64,000 nucleotides of DNA from Acestrorhynchus altus (taxonomy: Eukaryota; Chordata; Actinopteri; Characiformes; Acestrorhynchidae). The position numbers and the translations under genes were made by a program. Below, one piece after another: positions 9,600 through 21,741 of this stretch (positions are counted from its first letter, which is position 1; every line of letters begins with the position of its first letter). The notes under the pieces are model-generated. The model was not told where the DNA came from. It saw nothing but the letters and a program-made list of their open reading frames with translations, and ran no database searches. The stretch lies in contig CM067522.1 of the NCBI GenBank assembly GCA_034509495.1, positions 18,827,015 through 18,891,014 on the forward strand. The letters are read 5' to 3'.

Positions 9600-11010
9600 G
9601 CAGCCTGTTGCAGTAGCATTTCTTGGACTTAAGTTTACTATTTTGTTTCTAAACTGTTCCTTTTATCATCTTCCACCACAATGGACACCAAACTTGTGGC
9701 ACTTGTGCTGGTTAGAAACTCTGTTTGAGACCACGTCTGGAGATCTCGTGTGGAGACACGCTCCTATCGTTTACTCCTGTTTACTATTAGTTATTAAGCT
9801 CTTTATTTTAAAATGTAAATTGTTTTATGTTTAATTTTGACTCAAATGAGAAAATAGCATTTGTGTTATTTATAACTGATCCAGTTCAGACAGTAAATAT
9901 TGTTGAAATATTGAATTAGAATTTTACTGTAATTTGATTCAACATTCAATTGTTGACATCAGATGCTGATAAAAGACTGGTTCAGTATATAGAACATGGG
10001 TCTGAATCCTAATGCAAGGCAGAAATGATGACGGTCCAGACCTTGGCTTTGAGGAGATTATCTAACTGGGCTCTATTGAGTTTTAATTAAATGCTGATGT
10101 AAAGCTTCTGAATTAAAACTGAACATGCTGACGGGACTGCACAAAATATCTAAACTGAGCAAACCTTCACTCTTCAGCCAAGGCATTGTCATGATTAATG
10201 GTTAATTGAAGGTTTATTGGAGCTGGATTTCCCCTCTGAATGCAGGCTGAGAGTGCAGAAGAGTGTCCTTAGGGAAGGATTCTGTGATTAAATTAACAAA
10301 CAGGGATGCAAATGTAGGTGGCGTGACATCCGTGACCTTTAGCAGGAAAACTAAAGCTGCAGGGATTCAGAAAACATCCATCTGCACCGCATGCTCTCTC
10401 TCTCTCTCTTTCTGGGGCACTGAATGAATCTGTTACATGTCCCTTATAATATGGGATCCAAGGAGATATAAGTAAGTCATAGAAAGTGCTGGAATGAATA
10501 GTCATCCCAGTCCGTTCCCATGCACAACATGGCCCTGCTGTGCTAACTCAGTGTGCATTCTTAGGTTGCTGTGGTGGTTAAAATGCTGTATTCAAGGGCG
10601 TTTTAGGTATACGATGGTATGAAAATGGTTATATTATGTGCATCTGCTTAATAGTGGTGTTTAAAAAAATGCAATTGAAGAGAGAATCTCACTAATTTCT
10701 TTACTCTTTTCAGACGTCTCGATTCATTATTCCTTCCATTAACATTAACTCTAGAAGCCCAGTCGTGTCAGCTGCTTCAGGATCAGAGTAACCTTCAGAC
10801 AAACTACATCTATCCTTTGCAGTGTCATCACTGTGTGGTGAGTAATCAAGCTCAGAAAACAGTGAGAGGGGACAGGGAAGATGATGTCCCCTCTAGAGGA
10901 AAACAAGAAAGGAGGGGCTGTTTGCTGACACTGCTCAGACAGCACTCAAACTTTTGAATTAAGGTCCTGAGAAGGGATTATACTGATTCATAGATAAATA
11001 ATAAAAATAA
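9600..11010. other. single-copy intron 1 sequence; possible conserved element at about 10010-10280
   Basis: No repeats match inside the window. The stretch at 10010-10280 has TTAATTAAATG, CATGATTAATGGTTAATTG and other homeodomain-type AT cores in balanced, non-repetitive sequence, the texture of a conserved noncoding element. This is an impression only; conservation is not testable here. Confidence 0.25.
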
Positions 11011-11345
11011 TAAAGGTCCGTTCAGGTAGTTTTTATTTTACTTGGACCACTTATTATTATAAATATTACAAATAATTCATCAATATTGCATTTTCAGCTC
11101 GAGAACACTCTGGATAATCAATTTTCAACAGAATTCTTGAGATGTAAATTGTTCTTTAGTACTTATAAGCCAAAAAATAAAAATACAAAAATGTAGGTAC
11201 AACAAATGTTTGATCAAATTCACACAATAGCTAAATTCTGTTCATATTCACATCAATTTAATAAAGACATTTTCTTTTTGTGAATAAAGTTACGTAAAAC
11301 TATGAAAACCAAAATAGGCCTAGAGTTCTAAATGTTAAGGGTCAC
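11010..11345 (-). repeat. R1 repeat, partial, inverted
   Basis: Read on the minus strand it carries the R1 order: TTAGAACTCTAGGCC-like start, a GACATTTACATC-type middle and the GAAAATTGATTATCCAGAG segment. It is AT-rich and diverged. Confidence 0.5.
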
Positions 11346-11687
11346 TATAGCTGATGATAATAATGAGAATAATACCATAATAAATACCATATTCTGTGAT
11401 ACTGTAAAACCATCATATTTTCTGTAGCAGCCATTATGGCAATATGCAGAAGGTCCACTCAACTGCGAGTGGCACTCCATGGTGCTTCCCATTAAGGGAT
11501 GGAGGGTATAAACGTAGGGGTAAATGTTGGGACCATCCTACATTTTTCAAAGGAATATTTCAAAGTAATTCTGAGTACAGCAGTTGGGACAGACAGTGAT
11601 GATGTCATTGTAAATAGAACGTGAGACAAAATAGTGGCACCCAAATATTGCTGTAATATTAACACACACACATCTCTTTGTACTGAG

Positions 11688-11730
<43 letters not shown>

Positions 11731-12165
11731 ATGTGTAAAGACTAAAGAATACAGTTCAGCTCAGGATAAGAAGTTTCATTCTCAGATAACTTCCAACAGG
11801 TGCCACACAGACCTGTAGGTTGGCAGGCAGCTGGCGGCGAATTCACAATACTGCCCTGCTGTTCCCCGGCTGAACCTGGTCAGTAACTCATGAAGAGTAA
11901 TCAGCCATAGCAGGAAACCCATCTAACAGGCCTGAAAGGTGTGACCCAGCAGGTCATGCGAATCTCAAAGCGTCTGCCTTCCTCTAAACAGAACTCCTAG
12001 ACTTCCAATCTGCAGCTCTGAGAACCGTTCTCCGAAACAAACAGGTCTCCGATCTCAGCTTCTGTTCTATTGTTTCAACTTCAGCAGAGTTTTCCTAAAC
12101 CAGTTACAGCAAATCAGATTAAATATGATTTGTTTTAATGAAATTTATAAAATAACATAAAAGCT
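11345..12165. other. intron 1 sequence with a (GAT)n tract at 11684-11732
   Basis: About 15 GAT units follow GTACTGAGTGAT. The rest is unassigned, with no exon evidence. Confidence 0.5.
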
Positions 12166-12360
12166 ACTGACCTACTGACTGACACAGCCCCTCAGATAAA
12201 AGCTACTGACCTACTGACTGACGCAGCGCCTCAGATAAAAGCTAGCCCGTAGCTGTAATTTGATGGGCTGTGTTGGTCAGTAGCTGTAATTTGACAGGCT
12301 GTGTTGGTCAGTAGCTGTAATTTGACAGGCTGTGTTGGTGAGTATTTGATAGGCTGTCAT
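12160..12360 (+). repeat. two adjacent short tandem repeats
   Basis: AAAAGCTACTGACCTACTGA plus CTGACGCAGC is present twice (about 12160-12240). GTAGCTGTAATTTGACAGG plus CTGTGTTGGTCA follows three to four times (about 12249-12350). GTAGCT joins both units. Confidence 0.8.
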
Positions 12361-12805
12361 TGGTTGCTCACACAGTTCCACAGCCCAGTGTTGGAGGGCT
12401 TGATAATCCTGTAGCAAAGCCCATACATTGGACATGGTGACCTTACGCTTATATGATCAAGGTCACTTCAGAGCGTCCTGTTTTGTTGGTCACTGCTCAT
12501 CTATAGAGTTGATACAAATTGCGGATGAACACTTGCGTCAGCAATGAGGAAACTCAAAGCAGCTGAACACACTCAGTAATTTGAGGGGCGGTGACCAAAA
12601 ATATTTGGACATATATTGTCAAAATAAACATAAATCATGCTTAGTTGGATTTATATGGAAAGATTACTCTCCAGGGATGGCTGGTCGACACAGTCCCAAG
12701 AAAAGCAGGCCAAAATTGGAGGCACACTGCTTTAGCCAGAGGCTTCCTCAGCCAGAGTGACTGTTTCCATCCTCCCTCACCCGTACATTCCTGGAGGAAA
12801 CCCAG
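12360..12805. other. intron 1 sequence, nothing recognised
   Basis: Contains GGACATATATTGTC near 12607, which resembles a terminus of the R2 MITE, but no element body is attached. Confidence 0.35.
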
Positions 12806-12807
12806 AC

Positions 12808-12808
<1 letters not shown>

Positions 12809-12859
<51 letters not shown>

Positions 12860-12860
12860 T
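12809..12860. repeat. (TG)n microsatellite
   Basis: About 24 uninterrupted TG units. Confidence 0.95.
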
Positions 12861-12939
12861 ATGTGTGTGCACTTTTCATTTGCAATTTTAATGCAGATCT
12901 GTCTCTTCCCATCTCCAAACACTGGATGCACAAAAATCT

Positions 12940-13420
12940 GAGTTTATATATTTATTTCTCTGTTTATTTTACATTGCAGGAACTCTCTCACTATAATCAA
13001 GCAGGGCTCATGAATTATGCATCACCTCCTCATGAATAATTGAAAACGGTCCAAGAATCACCTCTTTTTTAACACCTGCTATTAAAATGTGAGCAAAGGG
13101 AAGCTGTATGGATATGAGTTCCCTTTAAGGCTCCTCCCTCTGAGGACGCGGCCACAATCAGACAGGTCCCGAGAGGTCATCTCCAGCCAGAGGAGTGATG
13201 ATTAAGAGTGATTAGTCTGGCCGCTTGCGTGGCTATCCAGCAACGGCACGAGCGGAGCTGCTAATGGAAACATTCGGCCCCTTTAAACTCAGACACTTTA
13301 TGTCCACCGACGGCAATATTGACCATTTAACCCTGTCTAACCCTCCTGGGACAGCTCTTCTTACAGCTGCAGTTGTTTGGACTGGTAGTTTGGATGAATG
13401 GCATGGGAAATCAGAATAAA
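12940..13420. promoter_or_regulatory. candidate conserved noncoding element
   Basis: Non-repetitive, moderately GC-balanced sequence with TGAATTATGCATCACCTCC, CTCATGAATAATTG and GAGTGATGATTAAGAGTGAT, and no long frame. Such blocks inside the long first intron of a neuronal receptor are plausible enhancers. The evidence is only texture and absence of repeats. Confidence 0.22.
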
Positions 13421-14510
13421 AGTACAGATTTCAGTCCCACGTTAGAGTCAGAAAAGAGAAGAGGAGATCTGTTTTCATGATCTGAAATTGATGTATAGCG
13501 GCGATTATAGACCTATTCGGACAGGATTAGTTTTACCTGGGGAGGTGAAGTACAGGATTTGCACTGCAGGACGTCTGTGAAGGTTATGACCGATTCACAT
13601 GGGATAAGAAGAGTGTAAATGACTGAAATGGGAGTGGGTGCACTCCTCCAAAAATGTGAGTAATTCATGGCCTGACCACCGATAAGGTGTTAGAGGATGA
13701 TAAAAAATCATCAATGTGGCCTGAACCAGCCTGTATGACCCTCAGAGCATAGCAGTTTCTTTCTTCTAGAGAAACTCCTTGTGCATGGACAAGCTCTGTG
13801 TTGAACCACACATACTGAGATGGTCGAGAGTCAGCTCAAAAGGAAAAGATCTGATGAGAGAAAGCTGAGCACAAATTTGGTGTAAAGAGTAGTGCGTTAT
13901 TTGGATGGTGGAGAGAGTAGTGAAAAGCATGAAAAGAGATGAGGATGTTGCTCTACTCCTGCTGAAAGCTGCTGTTTCACAGAAATAGCTCGTGCTATGC
14001 CATCATGTCTCTAATGTTATTTCATGGTATTTAACTGTACAGCATTTGCATTTGGTTAAACGGTTGTATTCGTGTGGCTGCTGCATGCAAAATGGGTGGG
14101 GCTAAATGGCTGTATACTAAATGGGTGTGGTTAAACTGAATGCATGATCTGAATGGGTGCAGTAACTGAATGCATTCATCAGAAGGGGTGTCCACAGGGG
14201 TGTCCAAATTGGACATGCAGCGTTATGTTAATATATTAAGGCTTATAAATGCTTATTTGGACATTCTGTCTCAGGCATGCTGACCTTCATCGTCCTTATG
14301 TTTAATCCCTATCTTAACGCTCTCTCTCTCTCTCTGGCATATCCACGCTCGTCATAAAAGGTCTTTCTTTGCTGCAGGATTGTTTTGTGCTGTGGTTCCT
14401 CTTGACCCAAAATGACAGACGCAATTGTCCGTTTTATCAGCCCAGACAGACATGTTACACCACAAGTGTTTCTCCTCACTCCCACTCGTTCGCTGCCGGT
14501 GCTTTTATCC
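13420..14510. other. intron 1 sequence with decayed M1 and MITE scraps at 14070-14215
   Basis: GCAAAATGGGTGGGGCTAAA and AAATGGGTGTGGTTAAACTG at 14088-14150 are decayed M1 units. GAATGCATTCATCAGAAGGG and GGGGTGTCCAAATTGGACAT at 14168-14215 match the R2 left end. A (CT)n tract lies at about 14318-14336. The remainder is unassigned. Confidence 0.45.
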
Positions 14511-14518
14511 TTCAAATG

Positions 14519-14583
14519 CCTGGGGGTGGGTGGGTGGCGGCTTGGGTGGGTGGGGGTGTTGGGAGAGAGGCTTGGGGGTTGGA
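14519..14583 (+). other. G-quadruplex-prone G-rich tract
   Basis: At least seven runs of three or more G on the + strand (GGGGGTGGGTGGGTGG, GGGTGGGTGGGGG, GGGAGAGAGG, GGGGG). Loops are one to about seven bases, the classic pattern for a stable quadruplex. It is on the sense strand of intron 1, so the pre-mRNA could also fold. Confidence 0.7.
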
Positions 14584-14759
14584 TTGGCCTGAGTGAGATT
14601 TTCTTCAGACCCTGTTTGTTCTCATCATTCATGATCCAAATAATGGCACTCAGCCCTGGCTCAGAGAGGTCACAGCATGCTGACCGTTTGATTAAAATGC
14701 AGCTCTTCAAAGATATATTGGGATTGATAAGCGCAGCATATTGAAGTCACAGATTTACA

Positions 14760-15635
14760 AAGCTGTGAAAAAGTGTTTGACCCCTGTATGATTTGCTGGA
14801 TTTCCAACATTGAAAGGTGTCATTAAACTGCTGTAGGCTGAATGGGTGGAGCTAAACTACTGTAGGCTGAATGGGTGGGGCTAAACAACTGTAGGCTGAA
14901 TGGGTGGAGCTAAACTACTGTAGGTTTTTTGATAATTTAATGGGTGGGTCAAAAATGATTAACAAGCAATGATGAAAAGGGGGTAAATGCCTTATGTAGC
15001 ACCAGGGAACAAGTAACACCACTGACAATACAGTCAGATGACACGACATTTACACCATTACGTCACTGACCTGAAGTACATATACTGTTAATATCATAAT
15101 GAATGATTCATTTTTATTAATGAATATTTCAATTTAAGTAGAGGTGTCACACCACGGGATGGACAGAAATTGATATGTTTGACAGTTGCAGGTGTTATTG
15201 ATTATTCTATAAATACATACTTACTTTTACATACCGTTATTATTTTACCGTCACACCACAAGACATTCACCATGTTCATTTTGAAGAGTGTGGGGGTGTC
15301 CAAACCTACACCTTTTGACCATTACTGTATATTTTTTCTGTAAGGGGCTGCATGTAGGTCACACACTGGCCAGAACTGACCACCTGTGAACCCCTGTGAT
15401 TGCAGCAGTACTGATCATTCAGGCCCTCGTGTTGCAGTGGCGGTGTTAGCAGCAGGAGAAGTGAAAGGTTTTACATGATTATGAGGATTTATCTGTGAAA
15501 GCTCCGCTAAAGCGAGCTGCCAAATTACCACTGCCTCTAATTTGTCAAGCCATGTTAAGACTGGAGCTAAAAGGCTGGAGAAGCTAATCGGACAAGTGTG
15601 ACAGATTTGTGGTAATGTGTCACGGGATGCAGCAT
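14760..15635. repeat. M1 minisatellite (four units) and unassigned intron sequence
   Basis: Units of CTGTAGGCTGAATGGGTGG plus GGCTAAAC lie at about 14826-14930. The rest to 15635 shows no identifiable element. Confidence 0.6.

Positions 15636-15637
<2 letters not shown>

Positions 15638-15671
<34 letters not shown>
15638..15671. repeat. (TG)n microsatellite
   Basis: About 17 TG units. Confidence 0.95.
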
Positions 15672-15673
<2 letters not shown>

Positions 15674-15769
15674 ATTCATAATTTCCTGCCCTGTTAACTG
15701 CATTAAAAACCCATTTATACATCTGCCTTGCATTTGAGTGCCACGCAACATACTTTGCCTGTAAGATCT

Positions 15770-16170
15770 TCACACAATATGGACAAAAGTATTGGGAAGC
15801 CTCCTCATTCACTGTTTCCTCAGAAATCAAGGGTATTAAAGAGTCTATCCTGCTTTTGTTTTAGTAACTGTCTACTGTCCAGAGAAGATGTTCTTGATTT
15901 TGGAGCACTGATGTGAGGATTTTGGTTGTATAACATTGAAAAGCGCTTTAATGAAATCAGGATGTTGGATGATCATGACACTACCTCATCCCTCTCAAAA
16001 GCACTGGATGGAGTTCCACCATTCCAGAGAACAAAGTTCCACTGCTCCACAGCTCAAAGCTGGGGGCTTTGTACCCCTCTAGCCCACGGCTGACATGTTT
16101 CAGGTTCATGTTTATCTGCTCCAAAGAGTCCTATTTGATTGGCAGGACTGTAGAGACCCTGCAATGCCAA
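15770..16170 (-). mobile_element. Tc1/mariner-like MITE (R2), inverted, truncated
   Basis: The terminal repeat ATATGGACAAAAGTATTGGG starts near 15778. GATGGAGTTCCACCATTCCAGA, ACTGCTCCACAGCTCAAAGC and AGAGTCCTATTTGATTGGCAG follow, the reverse complement of the copy at 44264-44755. The other end is lost. Confidence 0.75.
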
Positions 16171-16299
16171 TAGTACCCAAGCACATTCTTTAACCCCTAG
16201 AAACATGAGATACATGCCATTTTCTAGCCTTCATTTGGGATCAGAGGAGTAGTTACAGAGGAGAACGCTGATACATAAATATCAAAAGTAATACAGGAT

Positions 16300-16560
16300 A
16301 TTCAGGGGTTTTTTGGACCACTGTCAAAAATCTTGAACTCTGGATGATCTGTTTCTAACAGGATGTCTGAGGCGTAAAGTGTTTTTTAGTCTTTATGAGC
16401 AAAACAAAAACAACAACACATTTTTACTCATAACATGGTCAAATTCATACAAATATCTAAAATCTGTTAATATTTACACCTCAAATTAAGACAAATTTGA
16501 GTATCCTAGGACCTAATACCTGGTATGTGTGACACAGCATGTGTCTCCTATAAAATCTTT
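16300..16560 (-). repeat. R1 repeat, partial, inverted
   Basis: TGGATGATCTGTTTC, TAACATGGTCAAATTCATAC and TGAGTATCCTAGGACC are reverse complements of R1 segments at 31850-31930. A decayed flank precedes it at 16190-16260. Confidence 0.55.
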
Positions 16561-16885
16561 AGTAATTTATTGGGTGTATAAAGGTACGTCAGACTACAAA
16601 AACATCCCACAAAAGATACAATACGTTTCAATGCTCAAATGGTTGAGAAACCCACAGGTCCCATCGTAAATCTGAAAGCTTGTTTTCAGTGTTGGTTTGC
16701 AGAGGCTCTTTGTTGTGGAGTATAAGCTCCAGCGTAGTGGAGGTTTTTTTTTTGATGGTTTGAAACCGCACCTGATTCCACTCATCAGCTAATGACCAGA
16801 ACCAGCGTGAGCTGGATCAGGTGTGCTGGAGCGGAGGAAACGCAGAAGTCAGTCACGCTGGGTCGGATTCACCAGGAGTAGATGT
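16560..16885. other. intron 1 sequence, nothing recognised
   Basis: No repeat or exon could be supported. Confidence 0.4.
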
Positions 16886-17580
16886 GCTTTGACAGTAGAA
16901 ATGGGTATGGACCACGGAAATGAGGGAAACCCTGCAAATACGAGCAGCATTATGGTGGTCAACTGGTGTCTTCAAATCATGGACACAACTGCAACATAAC
17001 AATGGAAATAGTTGTGTAACCATCCAAAGTATCACCATGAATATGGGTGTAACATATCCATGCCTTAAACATGGACAAAGGTGTATCATAACCTTGAAAA
17101 AGGTTATAGTGTATATTATAGGTTATAGTGATGGTAGTTCCACCATGGAAATGATTGTAAAGTAACCACGGAAACAGGTGTAGCAATCATAGAAATGGGT
17201 ATACCATGCACATGAAATTCAGTGAAGTGTAAATTTGGAAAAGGTGTATCATGAACTTTGGAATGGGACTATGTAACAATAGAAACCATGGAAACAGGTG
17301 CAGCATAACAATGGAAATTGCTGTAATGTAACCTTGCAAATGGTTGCAGGGTAGCCATGGAAACAGGTGTGACAATCATGGAAATGGGTTTAGTATAACC
17401 ATGGAAACAAGCATAACCTATCCAAGAGAATATTTGTAGTGTTACCATAGAAATTGTTGCAGCGTAACCATAGAAACAGATGTAATGTAAATATGTAAGG
17501 AGGTGTAACAAACACGGAAATGAGTATATTGTGACCATGGAATTGCCTGTAGTGTAAATCTGAAAAAGATGTAATAAAAA
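16886..17580 (+). repeat. degenerate minisatellite built on ACCATGGAAACAGGTGTA
   Basis: The word ACCATGGAAA followed by CAGGTGTAGCATAAC recurs about every 25-30 bases with variants (AATCATGGAAATGGGTTTAG, AACCATAGAAATTGTTGCAG). The repeats produce several overlapping open frames that are not genes. The array resumes after the insertion at 17580-17765. Confidence 0.85.
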
Positions 17581-17765
17581 GTGTCATCAACCCTGCTCCT
17601 GGAGAGCTACACTGCAGGTTTTAACTACAACCCAAATCTAACACACTGAACACAGTTAAGACCATCTGAAGGCCGTAATTTGTTGGATCAGGTGTGAGGA
17701 TTAGGGTTGAATTTAAAGTCTGTAGGAAGGCAGCTCTGCATGAGCAGAGTTGGTGACCCCTGATA
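17580..17765. mobile_element. short non-autonomous DNA transposon, hAT-like
   Basis: Opens with GTCATCAACCCTGCTCCTGG and closes with GCAGAGTTGGTGACCCCTG, imperfect inverted termini (CATCAACCCTGCTC against GAGCAGAGTTGGTGAC). The internal CTACAACCCAAATCTAACAC and GGATCAGGTGTGAGGATTAG are hallmarks of a very common teleost MITE. It interrupts the ACCATGGAAA minisatellite, so it inserted later. Confidence 0.75.
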
Positions 17766-18125
17766 CACGAACAACCATGAGAATGGGTGTAAGATATCCG
17801 TGGGGTGTACGTAAAGTACCTAAAAATGGGTGCAATGTGATGAAAAATTCAGATATAACATAACCATGGAAACAGGAAACATAACTGGGAATCGGTCCGG
17901 TGTAACTCTTGGGTGTAGCTGGAAATGGGCCTAGTGGTACCTCAGAACCATGGAAACGATGTAGTGTTGATAAGGCATTAAGTAATTGTAAGTATAGAAA
18001 CTGGAATGTGGTGTAACTGATTGATGTTTGAGGCTACTAATACAGGTTAACCAATGCTATAGTCCAGACAGAACGTGGTAATTAATCATTTTACATATTT
18101 TTTATATCATTTTAATATATATATG
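17766..18125. repeat. continuation of the ACCATGGAAA minisatellite, then AT-rich sequence
   Basis: AACCATGAGAATGGGTGTAAG, TAACCATGGAAACAGG and CAGAACCATGGAAACGATG are further decayed units to about 18005, followed by an AT-rich stretch. Confidence 0.65.
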
Positions 18126-18129
18126 CAAT

Positions 18130-18455
18130 ATAGTCAGTCAGCCATAATCTTAGCTGCTTCTTCCTGAACAGGGTCACAGTTAATCCAGAGCCCACCTGGA
18201 GTCATCGGCCGTAAGGCAGGAATACCACAGTCACTCTCACAACTACAGGGCAATTATGCATTGTCAGTCCACCTACCATGTGCAATTTTGGAAGGAGGGA
18301 GGAAACCGGAGCACCCGGAGGAAACCCATGTGGACTCGGAGGAGAACGCACAAAACTCCTCACACACAGTGACCACAGCACGGATCGAACCCACAACCCC
18401 AGGCCCCTGGAGCCGCGTGACACACGCACCACCTGCAGTGCCGCCCATATATAAT
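18130..18455 (-). mobile_element. tRNA-derived SINE, inverted
   Basis: On the minus strand it starts GGCGGCACTGCAGGTGGTGC, has a box-B-like GGTTCGATCC near 18383-18392, then the reverse complement of GGAAACCGGAGCACCCGG and AGGAAACCCATGTGGACTC. This order (tRNA-like head, then the GTTTCCTCCGGGTGCTCCGG block) is that of a widespread teleost SINE family. It lies 35-350 bases downstream of the ACCATGGAAA array. Confidence 0.8.
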
Positions 18456-18489
18456 ATAATAATACATCATTATAATATAATATATAATT

Positions 18490-18800
18490 GAATAAGTGAC
18501 CCAGGCTCTGTGGTTTAATGAGCTTGTTAATATGTCACCATAGTGACAGACTCAACAAGTCTGACATGTTGCTTATCATATCTGAAAAGTGAGCTTGACA
18601 GCTGGCGCTCATATGAAGACCCGGCGTAATATTGGATTAATTAACAGCTCTGTCACTAATGGAGAGCTATTGATGTGTTTATTAAGCAAAATCAATAGGG
18701 TCCAATAGAACAGCTGCCGTCTGAGAGCAATTATCCACTTTAGTGTTTTACACGGTGAGGAGGGTCTCTTTAGACGGAGCTATTTTGAGGTCATCAACCG
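18490..18800. promoter_or_regulatory. candidate conserved noncoding element
   Basis: Repeat-free sequence dense in homeodomain-type and paired-type cores: GGATTAATTAACAGC, GTCACTAATGGAGAGC, GCAAAATCAATAGGG, GAGCAATTATCC. It contrasts with the minisatellites and SINE next to it. Inferred from texture only. Confidence 0.3.
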
Positions 18801-19130
18801 AGGAGAGTCTGATTTGACCGCTGGGTAATGTATCCAACAAGTGCTGGAAGCTCATATCCCACCAATTAACATTGTTCTGTGTGTTTGGTGCTCTCTAATT
18901 GACTCGCTTATATGGTGTGCAGTGCAGTACAAGCTAATATGGGTCAACAACAAATTGGAGATTTTAAGTTGTTACACTGGTTCCAAGAGAACATGCTTTT
19001 GGTCACCTTCTGGGGCTCCCATAGCAACACCTTCTACCAATTTCCCCACCGATCGGACAGATATTTCTCCAGATTCACCCTGAAGATTCTTTCTGTACCA
19101 TAACACTGTGTGTCGTCATGGGGAACAGAC
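18800..19130. other. intron 1 sequence, nothing recognised
   Basis: Two overlapping frames at 18841-19103 lack splice support or recognisable similarity. Confidence 0.35.
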
Positions 19131-19290
19131 TCAAAACATGGTGGAGGTAGCTTCACAAACTGTAACTAAGACCCCTAAAGTAAACAGTGAGAGACCCTCC
19201 AGCCGATTGTACCGAAGATGTGATGTTAATAAGTCTATTTGAGTTTGATGGGGCTGATATTTGCTGTTCTGTTTCATGGTCTGAAATAAA
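19130..19290 (+). repeat. dispersed repeat R3, diverged copy
   Basis: AAACATGGTGGAGGTAG, GATGTGATGTTAATAA and TTGAGTTTGATGGGGCTGAT recur at 52964-53240 and 54603-54790 in the same order. Confidence 0.6.
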
Positions 19291-19950
19291 TGGCCAGTGT
19301 TGGACACGGCAGGCTCTTTTCATTGGTCCCACTTATTTGAGCACAGATATGTTGCTGTGTTTTGGTGGGTAAAGCTGCTTTGCCTCAAACAGTGTGGAAC
19401 TGTAGTGAATTAATAGTGTTAAGGGGATTAACTAGACTGCTTAGTGACTGTTACAGAACCCCCTCACTGCTGGGAAAATCACACATATTGTAGATGTTCT
19501 GTTATTTTCTACTGTTTAACTTTTTCACATACACTCATAAAATAGATGCACAAGTAGTTGCACCCATTCTGAGTGACGCCATGACAGAGTCAGTTGATTC
19601 CTTGCCACTGTTTTTTGATTAGTATATATTAAATTCAGACATTTTAGTAAATGTTGAAAATGGACAAACTGTATCATTGGACTAGGCATGGCCCGACTTT
19701 TAATACGACTGTGTTTACTATTGCAGTGGTTCTCAATCCTGGTCCTGGAGAACCTCTGTACTTGTGCATCTAAAATAAATCATGTTCACAATTTAATTCG
19801 AAAACTCACATTTTTAAATTAACCATATATAGTTAAATATTTTTGAATGTAATGCTGATACTGTTTGATTAGCAATTTATTTAAAAAGGCTTCACTTTAC
19901 ATGTAATTAATATATGTATGAGTCCTTGAGTGTCGAGAAAGGTGCTGATA
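19290..19950. other. intron 1 sequence with one MITE terminus at 19725-19765
   Basis: GTGGTTCTCAATCCTGGTCC followed by TGGAGAACC is the terminus of a common teleost non-autonomous element. The rest of that element is not recognisable. Confidence 0.4.
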
Positions 19951-19956
19951 AGTAAA

Positions 19957-19987
19957 AATTATTATTATTATTATTTTTATTATTATT

Positions 19988-20039
<52 letters not shown>

Positions 20040-20135
20040 GCAACACACACATGTGAGGGGCCACTATTCTCTACTGGAAACAACCGTCCACCTGGAGGAC
20101 TGCGTGGAGCCGATCCACATCTGGACATACATTCA

Positions 20136-20192
<57 letters not shown>

Positions 20193-20200
20193 ATTCACAC

Positions 20201-20290
<90 letters not shown>

Positions 20291-20300
20291 CATCCATCCA
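19957..20300. repeat. compound microsatellites: (ATT/AAT)n, (CA)n, (TATC)n
   Basis: ATTATT changes to AATAAT at about 19990, making a self-complementary tract to 20038. A 100-base spacer follows, then (CA)n at about 20138-20190 and (TATC)n at 20203-20290 ending in CATC variants. Confidence 0.92.
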
Positions 20301-21240
20301 TCTTCTATTTTTCACTTTTTTATCATAACGTGAATCTGATGAATGGCCCAATAGACATGCTACAAAATGACTTAATAATAAAATCTTTTATTTTCTATAT
20401 AATCTTATCTTTTATTTATCCTCCTTCTATAAAGTGGACATTTTGGAGATACAAGGTTTTGTATGACAGAAACAATATGTACTTTATATTCACCCATATA
20501 TTCATTAATAACACACTTTCATTTAAACCAAATGGACATTCTACTCTGGGCCATTGCTCGTCAGTGGTTTGACCTCCACTCAGGTCAGCCATGTGCTTAG
20601 TAGTGCCAGTGAGCTGAATTCATTCATGAAACTGAGATTAGGTCAGTGATGTATGAAGAGTTAGGTTGTGCTCATCTCACTGAAGCCCAATCCTTGCCTG
20701 AAAATCCTCCAGAGACATCTCTCCTGTGGCCAGTATCCCTCCAGCCACCTTAGATTGAATTATTCCCCAATTGTTACGGTGCACAGTGCTCTATATTACA
20801 CACCTCCTTTCTGACTATCATAATAATTACATGCTTAGATAGGATATGTTTAGTGGTTTGTTATAGTATATGTGTCATACCTGTAGGTTACTCTGATCCT
20901 GAGTTATCAAACCTAGAAAGCGGCATGTGACTGCCCTCGGGTTAAAGAATTAAAACTATATCAATAATATTATTAAATGCAACAATTTCTCAGACAATAT
21001 ATCATCCAGAAAATGCATGTCTATGGTCCTCATATTCACCCCAAAGCTCACCAATGTCCAAGATTCCAGATTAAAAATGGAAACCTTACTTATACCTGCA
21101 CTAATGATGCAATTAAATAAATTCATAACAATTAAATACATTATGGTGTCATAAAATGTGCGTGAGGTGGCTATGGATTGATGTAATTTCTACAGAAATG
21201 TATAAAAAGATCCATAACCACTTAAAGAACTCTACTTGAG
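20300..21240. other. intron 1 sequence; R1 right-end scrap at about 20885-20950
   Basis: GGTTACTCTGATCCTGAG and TGACTGCCCTCGGGTT match the R1 3' end. Otherwise AT-rich and unassigned. Confidence 0.4.
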
Positions 21241-21298
21241 CCATTTCTTTAAACCACGCATCGGTGGTGGCACTGCCGGGACCTGAACCTTTTTACAA

Positions 21299-21665
21299 CT
21301 TCCACAGCTTGGCGTGACACCAGTATCTGAACGCCAGCTCGGCAATTAGCGTTGGCGTTCTGATAATAGTTGTGCGACAGCCAGCGCGAGTCCGTAGTGG
21401 AGCAGAGAGCAACACTCAAACGTAATGAACTATAATTTATTACAGACAGCATTGCTGACATCTGCCTCTACTCTCACACAGTGCCCGTCAGAACTTTGGG
21501 CACGCCTACTTACCAAGGGCTGTTCATTACACTGTCACAGTTGAGAGTGACACTGAAGAGATTGAAACTGTCAAATAACACATATGTGATTACATGCCAA
21601 AGTGTTATATGCAAAAATAGTGTTAAAGATGCCACAGAATTAATCTATTGAGTATTTATATTGTT

Positions 21666-21741
<76 letters not shown>

